From Acidobacteriota bacterium (GTDB lineage Bacteria > Acidobacteriota > Terriglobia > Terriglobales > Acidobacteriaceae): 6,094 nt of DNA. A program made the position numbers and the translations under genes. This document shows, one piece after another, positions 1 to 6,094 of this stretch. The stretch is from positions 1-6,094 of the forward strand of contig JAJZNH010000821.1 in the NCBI GenBank assembly GCA_021811745.1, in the 5' to 3' direction. Within the stretch, counting starts at the first letter, position 1; each line of letters opens with the position of its first letter. The notes under the pieces are model-generated. The model saw only the letters and a program-made list of their open reading frames with translations, searched no databases and had not been told where the DNA came from.

Positions 1-28
1 CAATGAAATCGCTGAAAACAACCAACTT

Positions 29-214
29 CTAGACGGTTAGCGGGCACGACCGAAGCGGCAGGCCGGCCGGCAGCTTCCCATCGATCTTGTCCCGGTCCTT
101 GGGGGTCTTCCGCTCGTGCGCGTGGACCACGGTCAGGTTCGAGTATGGAAACCGCTTCTGCTTGCCGGCAGGAGGGTGGATGGTCAGACGGCGACAGCGT
201 TTGCTCCGCACCAA
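29..214 (-). pseudogene. IS4-family transposase remnant (C-terminal part of the catalytic domain)
   Basis: A 61-codon open stretch that I read as a fossil of an IS4-type DDE transposase. Visible family-like pieces, in order, are the RRL..HPPAGKQKRFP segment, the beta strand LTVVHAHER, then TPKDRDKID and LPAGLPLRS. From memory, intact relatives read roughly PP.GKQKRYP, LTVIHAEERGTPK, KIDWKL and LPVRS. The Trp expected after KID is Gly here. Intact transposases of this type exceed 350 residues, so most of the gene is gone. The only possible start is a TTG at 212-214 and a TAG stop lies directly upstream of it (215-217), so this is a leftover between two stops rather than a small gene. After the TAG at the 3' side the frame continues with KLV. 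No inverted repeats or target duplications are visible. Assignment rests on recalled family pattern, not a search. Confidence 0.62.
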
Positions 215-226
215 CTATCGGTGGCA

Positions 227-256
227 TTGATCTGGCAATTTTCTCTGTGATAGACT
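227..256 (+). promoter_or_regulatory. Candidate sigma70-type promoter
   Basis: TTGATC at 227-232 and TAGACT at 251-256 are separated by 18 bases; each matches its consensus hexamer at four of six positions. It lies in an AT-richer stretch upstream of the first + strand gene. This is a weak match that could arise by chance. If it is used, the transcript would have a 5' leader of about 230 bases before the ATG at 493. Confidence 0.22.
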
Positions 257-438
257 TGCGTCAGTTTTTGGCTCGGACGGGGTAATCGCCCCATTCCGTA
301 AGACTTCTGCCATCATTGATTGGCTTTTCCCTGATTGCTTGGCTGGAACAGAAGCGTCCTGTCGCAGCCACCTCGTTGCGAATCGTCAGAAGACTGGACT
401 CTGGGAAGCTCCACAGCAAGATTGGTTATGTTCGCCAT

Positions 439-443
439 GGAGG
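439..443 (+). promoter_or_regulatory. Shine-Dalgarno-like GGAGG, possible alternative start of the sugar transferase
   Basis: GGAGG sits four bases before an in-frame TTG at 448-450. If used, the sugar transferase would start there and be 303 residues long. The ATG at 493 has no comparable purine-rich site upstream, so this motif is the main argument against the ATG start chosen here. Confidence 0.3.
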
Positions 444-492
444 CAACTTGCGGGGAAAGACTGCTTTCGCCTATTCTGCGGACGAATCCGCT

Positions 493-1359
493 ATGTCGTC
501 CCATGAGACGCCTTGCAGCTCAGCCATTGCGGAGCCTCGCGCGGAGCTGAAGGTTGTCGAAATCGCCCCCCCAAGCATGGTGGTCTCCGGACCCACCCTA
601 TTAAGGAAGGCGAGCCCAGCGCCCAATTACTGGAGCGTTTCATCTGCGAAGCGGGCCTTCGATATTGCAGTTGCCCTCCCCGCCCTGATCGTCGCTGCAT
701 TGCCGATGGTTGTAATAGGGCTTTGTATCCGGCTTACATCCAGGGGACCGGCGATCTTTGTGCAGCAACGCGTGGGAAGACACGGCAGATTGTTCCGAAT
801 CTTTAAATTTCGAAGTATGCGCGACAGCGAGACGGCAGGACCCGGGCTCACGAAAGAAGGAGATGCTCGCGTCACGCCGATCGGACGGTGGCTGCGGAAA
901 TTGAAGCTCGACGAATTGCCGCAACTCTATAATGTTTTGCGCGGCGACTTGAGCCTGGTTGGACCACGGCCTAAACTGCCACAGTACGAGGTGGATTTCA
1001 ATCTGCAATGCCGCCCCGGTATCACGGGCGCGTCCACCCTCCTGTTCCGCAACGAAGAGGAGATCCTGAGCCGGGTTTCTCCCGAAGAAATGGAGGCTTT
1101 TTACGACAAACGAATTAAGCCTCTCAAGGCACGCATCGATGCCCGGTATATGAGAAACGCAGCGTTCTCGAGCGACCTCAAGCTCCTGGCTGGAACCGTC
1201 TTTTCTTGTTTCGCTCCCCAAAGGGTGCGTGCCGCCCTGCCGCCAAAACCAGCACGAGCGGTTCCGCCTGGTGAGCCGCCGAGAGTGCGCAAAACCACGC
1301 GTGAGCCGCTGTTCGCCAAGGCCTGCCCACTGCCGTCGGAAAGCTCCGGTGCGGACTGA
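493..1359 (+). CDS. Sugar transferase: undecaprenyl-phosphate sugar-1-phosphate transferase (monotopic PGT family)
   Basis: Transfers a sugar-1-phosphate from a nucleotide sugar to undecaprenyl phosphate at the inner membrane, the first step of building a polysaccharide repeat unit. The bacterial sugar transferase domain (PF02397 type) covers residues about 53-240 counted from ATG 493: KRAFD at 53-57, one hydrophobic re-entrant segment about 57-80, KFRSM at 105-109, the catalytic Asp-Glu at 140-141 within LDELPQL, GPRP at 157-160 and PGITG at 175-179. All expected core motifs are present, so it should be active. There is only one membrane segment, so it is the small PglC-like catalytic form, not the five-helix WbaP/WcaJ form. 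A Pro/Arg-rich tail (about 241-288) extends past the usual end. The start is uncertain: the frame stays open to TTG 316 (347 residues), TTG 448 has a GGAGG, and ATG 493 is the first ATG. The donor sugar cannot be read from sequence. It is followed after 81 nt by the export gene with no visible terminator. Confidence 0.93.
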   Translation: MSSHETPCSSAIAEPRAELKVVEIAPPSMVVSGPTLLRKASPAPNYWSVSSAKRAFDIAVALPALIVAALPMVVIGLCIRLTSRGPAIFVQQRVGRHGRLFRIFKFRSMRDSETAGPGLTKEGDARVTPIGRWLRKLKLDELPQLYNVLRGDLSLVGPRPKLPQYEVDFNLQCRPGITGASTLLFRNEEEILSRVSPEEMEAFYDKRIKPLKARIDARYMRNAAFSSDLKLLAGTVFSCFAPQRVRAALPPKPARAVPPGEPPRVRKTTREPLFAKACPLPSESSGAD

Positions 1360-1440
1360 GCACTGCAGCCGCCGAGGCCATTCCGCATTCGACCGGGTGA
1401 CGGCCGCAAGTGAAGCGATTTGAATGATAGGCTGTTGGAT

Positions 1441-4152
1441 ATGACCAGTTCATTCCCCCGGGGCAAAGCCGGTGGGTTTTCCTGTGTATCTTTGTCTTCC
1501 TCCGCCCGATTTTGGCCGGTTCTCGCAGGATTGCTGTGTTGCCTGGTTATCAGCTCCCTTGTTCCGGCAGCACTGATGGCGCAGAATCTGCCGATTGGCG
1601 GTGGCTCGACGGGTCTGGGGAGCTCCGGCAGTACGTCGGATTGCGGCAATGGCTTGTCACTGGATCCGGGCGCCTGCTCGATCTTCGGCCAGCAGAGCAC
1701 CATGCCTTCGATGGATCAGTCGACGATGCCAGGAGTCGGGATTCCGGGGCAATACAACATGCCGATGAACAGGCAGAACAACTATTTCTCTGACACCGAG
1801 CCGTTCATGCAGCAGCCCAGGCTGTCACAGCCTCTGCCCCTTCCGCCCGCACCGCTTACGGAATTTCAGAAATTTGTTGCTTCCACTACGGGCGAGATTC
1901 TGCCCGTCTTCGGCGCCTCGCTTTTTCGCACTGTGCCGTCCACGTTCGCGCCCCAGAACGCGGGACCCGTGCCTGACGATTATGTGATCGGGCCGGGTGA
2001 CGAGCTTCGCATTCATGTCTGGGGGCAGTTCAATTTCACCGCCACGGTGCGCGTCGATCGCTCGGGCAACGTCTACGTGCCCCAGATCGGAGCCGAGCAC
2101 GTCGCCGGGTTGCATTTCTCCGAACTCGAGCCTCACCTGCGCGCCGCCTTCAACCGGATCTATCACAATTTCGAACTCAGCGTCGACCTGGGCCAGATCC
2201 GGACCATCCAGGTGTATGTCGCCGGCGAGGCACAACGCCCCGGCCTGTACACAGTAAGCTCTCTGAGCACCCTGATCGATGCCTTGTTCGCCAGCGGCGG
2301 TCCCTCACCGGAGGGTTCGTTGCGGCACATCGAGTTGCGGCGCGGGGGGAAGAGCGTGGTGGACTTCGACCTTTATGACCTGCTATTGCATGGGGATCGG
2401 TCGAAGGACGCGAATCTCGAGCCCGGCGACGTCATCTTCATTCCTCCCATCGGGCCCGAAGCTGCTGTTGTGGGAAGCGTTCGCGTGCCGGCGATTTACG
2501 AATTGAAGGGCAACGAAACGCTGGGTGATTTGGTTGCTGCAGCCGGTGGCGCATCCGCGGTGGCTGCCGAAACGCGAATCTACATTGAGCGGATCGATAA
2601 CCACCGCGACCGGCAGGTCCTGGAGGCGAAATTCAACAGCCAAGGCATGTCAACGCCGGTCTTGGATGGCGATCTGATCCGCCTGAATCCAATCACGCCT
2701 ACCTATGAGAAGACCGTCATCCTGCGCGGGAATACAGCCAATCCCGGGCGGTATATGTGGCATCCGGGCATGCGGCTCAGCGATCTGATTCCGAACCAGG
2801 AGGCGCTGATCACCCGGGACTTTTGGTGGAAGCGCGCCCAGCTCGGCCTGCCAGCCCCGGAGTTCGAGCGCGCCATGAACCTTTCCACCATGGTTCAGCC
2901 GGGGGACCACGAGGTTCCTTTCAACCTTGCTGGCGCACCTGCGGGAACGTTGGCCGCGGCGTCCGGCAACGGAATGAATCCAGGGCAGCAGGGTTCCGCT
3001 GCAACCGCCGCAGCGCAGCAGGCAGGACTGCAGGCAGGATTGCAGGCAGGAGTGCAGGCAGGAGGGCAGGCAACGCAGACGCCACAGACTGTACAGGCGC
3101 CGCCCCAGGCCAGCAATGCGACCTTAGCCGAGGCCCGGACCGAGCCACAGCGTCCAGGCATGCCGCAGAAGACCCAGGTCCAACTTTTGAGTCCCGAAAT
3201 CGATTGGGATTACGCAGTGATTGACCGGCAGAATCCCACCACGCTCAAGACTCACCTGATTGCCTTCGACCTTGGCCGCCTGGTGCTGCAGCACGATGCG
3301 TCCCAAGATCTGGAATTGCAGCCGGGCGACGTGATCACCATTTTTTCGCAGGGGGACATTCAAGTGCCTCTTGCGCAGCAAACCAAGTTCGTCAAGCTGG
3401 AGGGTGAGTTTGTTCACTCCGGAGTCTATTCGGTCAGACCCGGCGAGACGCTCCGCGAACTGGTGGAGCGTGCCGGCGGGTTGACGCCCAATGCCTATCT
3501 CTACGGCTCGGAGTTTACGCGCCTGTCAACGCGCGCAATGCAGCAGGCCCGGCTCAATGAGTATGTGGAAACCCTTCAACTGCAGATCCAACGGAATACA
3601 CTTGCGCTTGCGGGATCGTCCGTCAGCCAGGCGCAGGGGATCGCCACAGGGAATGCGGCGCAGGGCACCGAAGAGCAATTGATTGGGCAACTGCGGCAAA
3701 TGCGTGCCACCGGGCGCATCGTACTCCAACTGCAGGCGAACAGCACAGGCGTGAATGCCCTGCCCGATCTGCAGTTGGAAAATGGGGATTCCTTCCTTGT
3801 ACCTCCGGTTCCGGAGAGCATCAATGTGATTGGAGCTGTTTATGACCAGAATTCCTTCCTCTATGCTGAAACCAAGCACCTGGCAACCTATCTGCGTCTG
3901 GCCGGCGGCCCCAATTCCAGTGCCGACACCAAGCGGGAGTTCGTTATCCGAGCCGATGGAGAAGTGGTGAGCCGGAATTCCGTGAATTCCCCATGGGGAA
4001 ACGGTTTCAACAGCCTGCATTTGAATCCCGGCGACACGGTTGTTGTTCCCGAAAAGAACATTACTGCTTCGGCGCTACGCGGCTTCCTTCAATGGTCGCA
4101 ACTGTTCTCACAGTTAGCGTTCGGCGCGGCGGCAATCTCTATACTTCAATGA
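1441..4152 (+). CDS. Polysaccharide export protein, Wza-like, with five SLBB domains
   Basis: Probably the outer-membrane/periplasmic exit channel for the polysaccharide. Counted from ATG 1441 (903 residues): signal peptide 1-47 with hydrophobic core about 26-45 and likely cleavage after ALMA; a Met/Gln/Pro/Gly-rich segment about 48-140 with two cysteines (68, 79); polysaccharide export domain about 179-255 beginning DDYVIGPGDEL; SLBB domains at about 257-303, 340-386, 424-473, 650-695 and 793-838. PGD-like turns (for example LEPGDVIFIPP, LQPGDVITIF, LNPGDTVVVP) follow the SLBB units. An Ala/Gln/Gly-rich linker lies about 498-583. The C-terminus (about 877-903) is a hydrophobic, possibly amphipathic helix, comparable in position to the Wza outer-membrane helix. 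It is more than twice the length of Wza (about 380) and lacks a lipobox, although adjacent Cys residues occur in the signal core. An in-frame TTG at 1420 would add seven residues; I prefer the ATG, with a weak AGG 9 nt upstream. It precedes a Wzz gene by 82 nt. Confidence 0.92.
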   Translation: MTSSFPRGKAGGFSCVSLSSSARFWPVLAGLLCCLVISSLVPAALMAQNLPIGGGSTGLGSSGSTSDCGNGLSLDPGACSIFGQQSTMPSMDQSTMPGVGIPGQYNMPMNRQNNYFSDTEPFMQQPRLSQPLPLPPAPLTEFQKFVASTTGEILPVFGASLFRTVPSTFAPQNAGPVPDDYVIGPGDELRIHVWGQFNFTATVRVDRSGNVYVPQIGAEHVAGLHFSELEPHLRAAFNRIYHNFELSVDLGQIRTIQVYVAGEAQRPGLYTVSSLSTLIDALFASGGPSPEGSLRHIELRRGGKSVVDFDLYDLLLHGDRSKDANLEPGDVIFIPPIGPEAAVVGSVRVPAIYELKGNETLGDLVAAAGGASAVAAETRIYIERIDNHRDRQVLEAKFNSQGMSTPVLDGDLIRLNPITPTYEKTVILRGNTANPGRYMWHPGMRLSDLIPNQEALITRDFWWKRAQLGLPAPEFERAMNLSTMVQPGDHEVPFNLAGAPAGTLAAASGNGMNPGQQGSAATAAAQQAGLQAGLQAGVQAGGQATQTPQTVQAPPQASNATLAEARTEPQRPGMPQKTQVQLLSPEIDWDYAVIDRQNPTTLKTHLIAFDLGRLVLQHDASQDLELQPGDVITIFSQGDIQVPLAQQTKFVKLEGEFVHSGVYSVRPGETLRELVERAGGLTPNAYLYGSEFTRLSTRAMQQARLNEYVETLQLQIQRNTLALAGSSVSQAQGIATGNAAQGTEEQLIGQLRQMRATGRIVLQLQANSTGVNALPDLQLENGDSFLVPPVPESINVIGAVYDQNSFLYAETKHLATYLRLAGGPNSSADTKREFVIRADGEVVSRNSVNSPWGNGFNSLHLNPGDTVVVPEKNITASALRGFLQWSQLFSQLAFGAAAISILQ
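3019..3072 (+). repeat. 12-bp tandem repeat, 4.5 copies, coding for QAG[L/V/G]
   Basis: The unit caggcaggNNNg occurs four times back to back (3019, 3031, 3043, 3055) and ends with a half unit, caggca, at 3067-3072. The first eight bases are identical in all copies; only bases 9-11 vary. It is read in frame as QAGL, QAGL, QAGV, QAGG, QA inside the low-complexity linker of the SLBB protein. A 12-bp unit keeps the frame, so copy-number change would alter linker length without truncating the protein. Confidence 0.9.
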
Positions 4153-4227
4153 GAGGGAATGCGCAGTAGAACCGGGAATCGGCCCTCCATGGTCGCTTGG
4201 CAGAGATTCCTCCCCGTTTCTATCCGC

Positions 4228-4232
4228 AGGAG
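4228..4232 (+). promoter_or_regulatory. Shine-Dalgarno site of the Wzz-type gene, unusually close to the ATG
   Basis: AGGAG is followed by only two bases before ATG 4235. The usual spacing is about 5-9. No other in-frame ATG occurs nearby that would give a better spacing, and the N-terminal part of the protein is complete from here, so this start is still the best one. Confidence 0.5.
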
Positions 4233-4234
4233 CC

Positions 4235-5518
4235 ATGGCAACCGAAACTTCACTCAAAGAGCCGGAAAACACGCTTCGCGGCGAGGTCGTTGAGAGTGAG
4301 TATGGCAAGACTCGATCCGCGTCGGCGATCGAGTTGCTGATTGTGCTCGCCGAGCGCAAGCGCACTATCCTCAGAGTCACGGCGGGGTGCACAGTCGCCG
4401 CCGTAATTTTGGCGTTTCTGCTTCCGGTGCGGTTTACCGCGACCGCAGTCCTGCTGCCTCCACAGCAAAACCAATCCCTCGGCTCGACCATTGCCGCTCA
4501 ACTCAGCGGCCTGGGCGGCCTCGCCAGCCTGGCGGGAAATATGGGAGGAGGGTCGCTGGCGGGCAGCCTGGGCCTGAAGAATGCCAACGACATGTACGTG
4601 GCAATGCTGAAAGGCCGCACAGTCGAAGATGCCATGGTGCGCCAGTTCGGGCTGATGCACGAGTACCACGATCACACCATGATCGATGCCCGCAAGGATT
4701 TCGAACGCCATATCGATGTGGATGGCAGCGGCAAGGACGGCTTGATCCATATCTCTGTCTCCGATGGCGATCCCCGCCGCGCAGCCACCATGGCGAACCA
4801 GTATGTTGACCGGTTTCGCGATCTTTCCGAGCACTTGGCGATTTCCGAAGCTTCTCAGCGCCGCGTTTTCTTCGAGCAGCAACTGGAACAGGCAAAAGAC
4901 AAATTAGCCGATTCCGAGAATGCTCTCAAGACCACCGAGGAGAAGACGGGCCTGATCCAACTCGACAGCCAGGCACGCGCCCTGATTGAAACCGCCGCGC
5001 GCGTGCGTGCCCAGGTCGCCGCCCAGGAAGTGCAAATTCAAGCCATGCAGACGTACGCAAATGGCAAGAACGCGCAGCTCGTAGAAGCCCAGGAGGCGTT
5101 GAATGGGCTGCGGGCGGAATTGGCCAAGTTGGGCGGATCCGAAACCGACCCGAATCAACTGATCGTCCCCAAAGGACTGGTGCCGCAAGCGGGACTCGAG
5201 TATGCGCGCCGGCTGCGCGACGTGAAATATTACGAAACCATCTTCGAAATCCTGGCCCGGGAATACGAGGTCGCCAAGCTCGACGAGGCAAGGGAAGGCT
5301 CGTTGATCCAGGTCGTAGATGCAGCGGTTCCACCGGATAAGCGATCGTTCCCTCCGCGTGTCCTGATGATTTGCGGAGGCGTCTTTCTGGGCCTCGTGCT
5401 CGGGAGCCTGCTCGCGCTCTGCCACGAAGCTCTTGTGCAGATGCAAGCAGAGCCTCTCGGCCATGCGAGACTCATTCGACTGAAACGGGCACTCCCGTGG
5501 AAAGCGCGATCGTCGTAA
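4235..5518 (+). CDS. Wzz-type chain-length determinant / polysaccharide co-polymerase, no kinase domain
   Basis: Inner-membrane protein expected to control polymer length and link polymerisation to export. It has 427 residues. The N-terminal cytoplasmic part (1-44) is followed by membrane segment 1 (about 45-65), the Wzz-type strand FTATAVLLPPQ (67-77), a Gly/Leu/Ala-rich loop (about 82-114, LSGLGGLASLAGNMGGG within it), then NANDMYVAMLKGRTV (116-130), which fits the conserved Wzz N-terminal domain. A long helical, coiled-coil-like region spans about 203-297 (ASQRR through LAKLG). The end carries the proline motif PPDKRSFPPR (366-375) just before membrane segment 2 (about 377-397), then a short basic tail. 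The protein stops there: no Walker motifs and no Tyr-rich tail of a BY-kinase, so it is a kinase-less co-polymerase. Length exceeds classical O-antigen Wzz (about 325-350). The TAA overlaps nothing; the next gene begins 4 nt later, suggesting translational coupling. Confidence 0.92.
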   Translation: MATETSLKEPENTLRGEVVESEYGKTRSASAIELLIVLAERKRTILRVTAGCTVAAVILAFLLPVRFTATAVLLPPQQNQSLGSTIAAQLSGLGGLASLAGNMGGGSLAGSLGLKNANDMYVAMLKGRTVEDAMVRQFGLMHEYHDHTMIDARKDFERHIDVDGSGKDGLIHISVSDGDPRRAATMANQYVDRFRDLSEHLAISEASQRRVFFEQQLEQAKDKLADSENALKTTEEKTGLIQLDSQARALIETAARVRAQVAAQEVQIQAMQTYANGKNAQLVEAQEALNGLRAELAKLGGSETDPNQLIVPKGLVPQAGLEYARRLRDVKYYETIFEILAREYEVAKLDEAREGSLIQVVDAAVPPDKRSFPPRVLMICGGVFLGLVLGSLLALCHEALVQMQAEPLGHARLIRLKRALPWKARSS

Positions 5519-5522
5519 GCAA

Positions 5523-6094
5523 ATGCCAATGGGCAAACGAGCTTTCGAGGCACTCAAGCATGCGCTTGGCCTGGACCGGGCCATCGCATACATGGTGCTC
5601 GCTCGCTGCGTAGCCATTCTTGGCAGCACCGGCACGGTTTTGCTGATTGTGCATTTCCTCAGCCCCGTCGAGCAAGGGTACTATTACACGCTGCTGAGCC
5701 TGGTCTCTCTGCAGGCCATTTTCGAAATGGGCTTCTCCTTCGTGATTCAGCAGCTCGCCGCGCATGAGAGCGTGCACCTCAACTTTGCTCCCGACGGAAG
5801 CGTAAGCGGGTTGCCCGAAGCCCATTCGCGCCTGGCCTCCATTCTTCATCTGCTGGTGCGCTGGTATTCGCGCGCTGCAGCCGGGCTATTGCTGATCCTG
5901 GTGCCGGGTGGCTGGGCTTTCTTCCTCCACCGGCACGCGTCGGATCATGTCGCCTGGCAACTTCCCTGGACGCTCGCCGGAACCGCCTGCGCGGCGTCTC
6001 TGCTGCTCGCTCCTTTCTATTCCTTTCTGGACGGCTGCGGGCAGGTCCGCCAGGTAGCGAGTCTGCGGCTGGGCGAAGCCGCAGCGGCGCTGAT
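5523..6094 (+). CDS. Multi-pass membrane protein, probable polysaccharide flippase (Wzx/PST-like), 3' end outside window
   Basis: Open from ATG 5523 to the window end, 190 complete codons, no stop. Hydrophobic segments lie at about residues 24-47, 52-79, 117-135 and 147-168, with an amphipathic N-terminus (MGKRAFEALKHALGLD) before the first. The pattern, including FLSPVEQGYYYTLLSL after the first helix, looks like polysaccharide biosynthesis flippases, where a similar loop with Gln-Gly-Tyr/Phe-Tyr follows helix 1. By position and fold type it would move lipid-linked repeat units across the inner membrane. A polar stretch of about 35 residues (81-115) separates helices 2 and 3. A second ATG at 5529 is an alternative start; neither has a strong ribosome site, and the gene begins 4 nt after the preceding stop. 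An O-antigen polymerase or another multi-pass transporter cannot be excluded from this N-terminal part. Confidence 0.8.
   Translation, partial: MPMGKRAFEALKHALGLDRAIAYMVLARCVAILGSTGTVLLIVHFLSPVEQGYYYTLLSLVSLQAIFEMGFSFVIQQLAAHESVHLNFAPDGSVSGLPEAHSRLASILHLLVRWYSRAAAGLLLILVPGGWAFFLHRHASDHVAWQLPWTLAGTACAASLLLAPFYSFLDGCGQVRQVASLRLGEAAAAL

Larger units (their letters stand above)
215..492. other. Intergenic/leader region without a convincing gene
   Basis: Nothing here reads as a conserved protein. The first half is somewhat AT-richer than the genes and holds a weak promoter-like pair and a small hairpin. From 316 the frame of the downstream sugar transferase is open back to a TTG, but the extra residues show no recognisable domain or membrane segment, so I treat this part as leader or as an unproven N-terminal extension. 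Confidence 0.5.

Noticed and set aside
215..492. Possible riboswitch (for example c-di-GMP type) in the leader of the operon
   Set aside because: I looked for the conserved GEMM-like core segments and did not find them; only a 4-bp GC hairpin is visible.
640..1221. 193-codon open frame on the - strand opposite the sugar transferase
   Set aside because: The + strand frame carries all conserved sugar transferase motifs; the antisense translation has no recognisable domain and is a by-product of GC-rich codon use.
1360..1440. Possible terminator between the transferase and SLBB genes
   Set aside because: No strong GC stem followed by a T run; read-through is more likely.
1101..1703. 200-codon - strand open frame across the gap between the transferase and SLBB genes
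   Set aside because: It overlaps two well-supported genes, has a low-complexity Pro/Arg/Gly composition and no family features.
2757..3224. 155-codon + strand frame inside the SLBB gene
   Set aside because: Arg/Gly-rich shadow of the SLBB reading frame, without motifs.
3972..3990. Two close gaattc sites that look like a direct repeat
   Set aside because: Six-base words within coding sequence that match by chance; no wider repeat.
4904..5635. 243-codon - strand open frame opposite the end of the Wzz gene
   Set aside because: It overlaps the coiled-coil and second membrane helix of a clear Wzz-type protein and the start of the flippase; its own translation shows no coherent domain.

Overview
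The window is a GC-rich bacterial exopolysaccharide (capsule/EPS or O-antigen-like) assembly locus. Apart from one transposase fossil at the left edge, all genes run on the + strand. Gene content (small phosphoglycosyl transferase, very large multi-SLBB secretin-like export protein, Wzz-type chain-length protein without kinase, multi-pass flippase-like protein) and the style of the proteins resemble polysaccharide loci of Acidobacteriota. That placement is an inference from protein style, not a search result.

Layout. Positions 1-214 hold a decayed fragment of an IS4-type transposase on the - strand, with stop codons at both ends. Positions 215-492 have no convincing gene: they contain a weak candidate sigma70-type promoter, a small GC hairpin and the uncertain 5' end of the first gene. 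Positions 493-1359 encode a monotopic sugar-1-phosphate transferase that would start repeat-unit synthesis on undecaprenyl phosphate. Positions 1441-4152 encode a secreted protein of about 903 residues with one polysaccharide-export domain and five SLBB domains, interrupted by a low-complexity linker with a 12-bp tandem repeat. Positions 4235-5518 encode a Wzz/PCP inner-membrane protein with two membrane segments and a periplasmic coiled coil. Positions 5523-6094 hold the first 190 codons of a multi-spanning membrane protein, probably a polysaccharide flippase, cut by the window end.

How they fit together: the transferase loads the first sugar phosphate on the lipid carrier, the flippase-like protein would move finished units across the inner membrane, the Wzz protein would set chain length, and the SLBB protein would form the outer-membrane/periplasmic exit. 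The short gaps (81, 82 and 4 nt), shared strand and absence of visible terminators suggest one operon continuing past the right edge. The polymerase and the other glycosyltransferases are not in this window.

I did not find a clearly new system. The most distinctive element is the SLBB protein: five SLBB/PGD repeat units, no lipobox, and an Ala/Gln/Gly repeat linker splitting the third unit.
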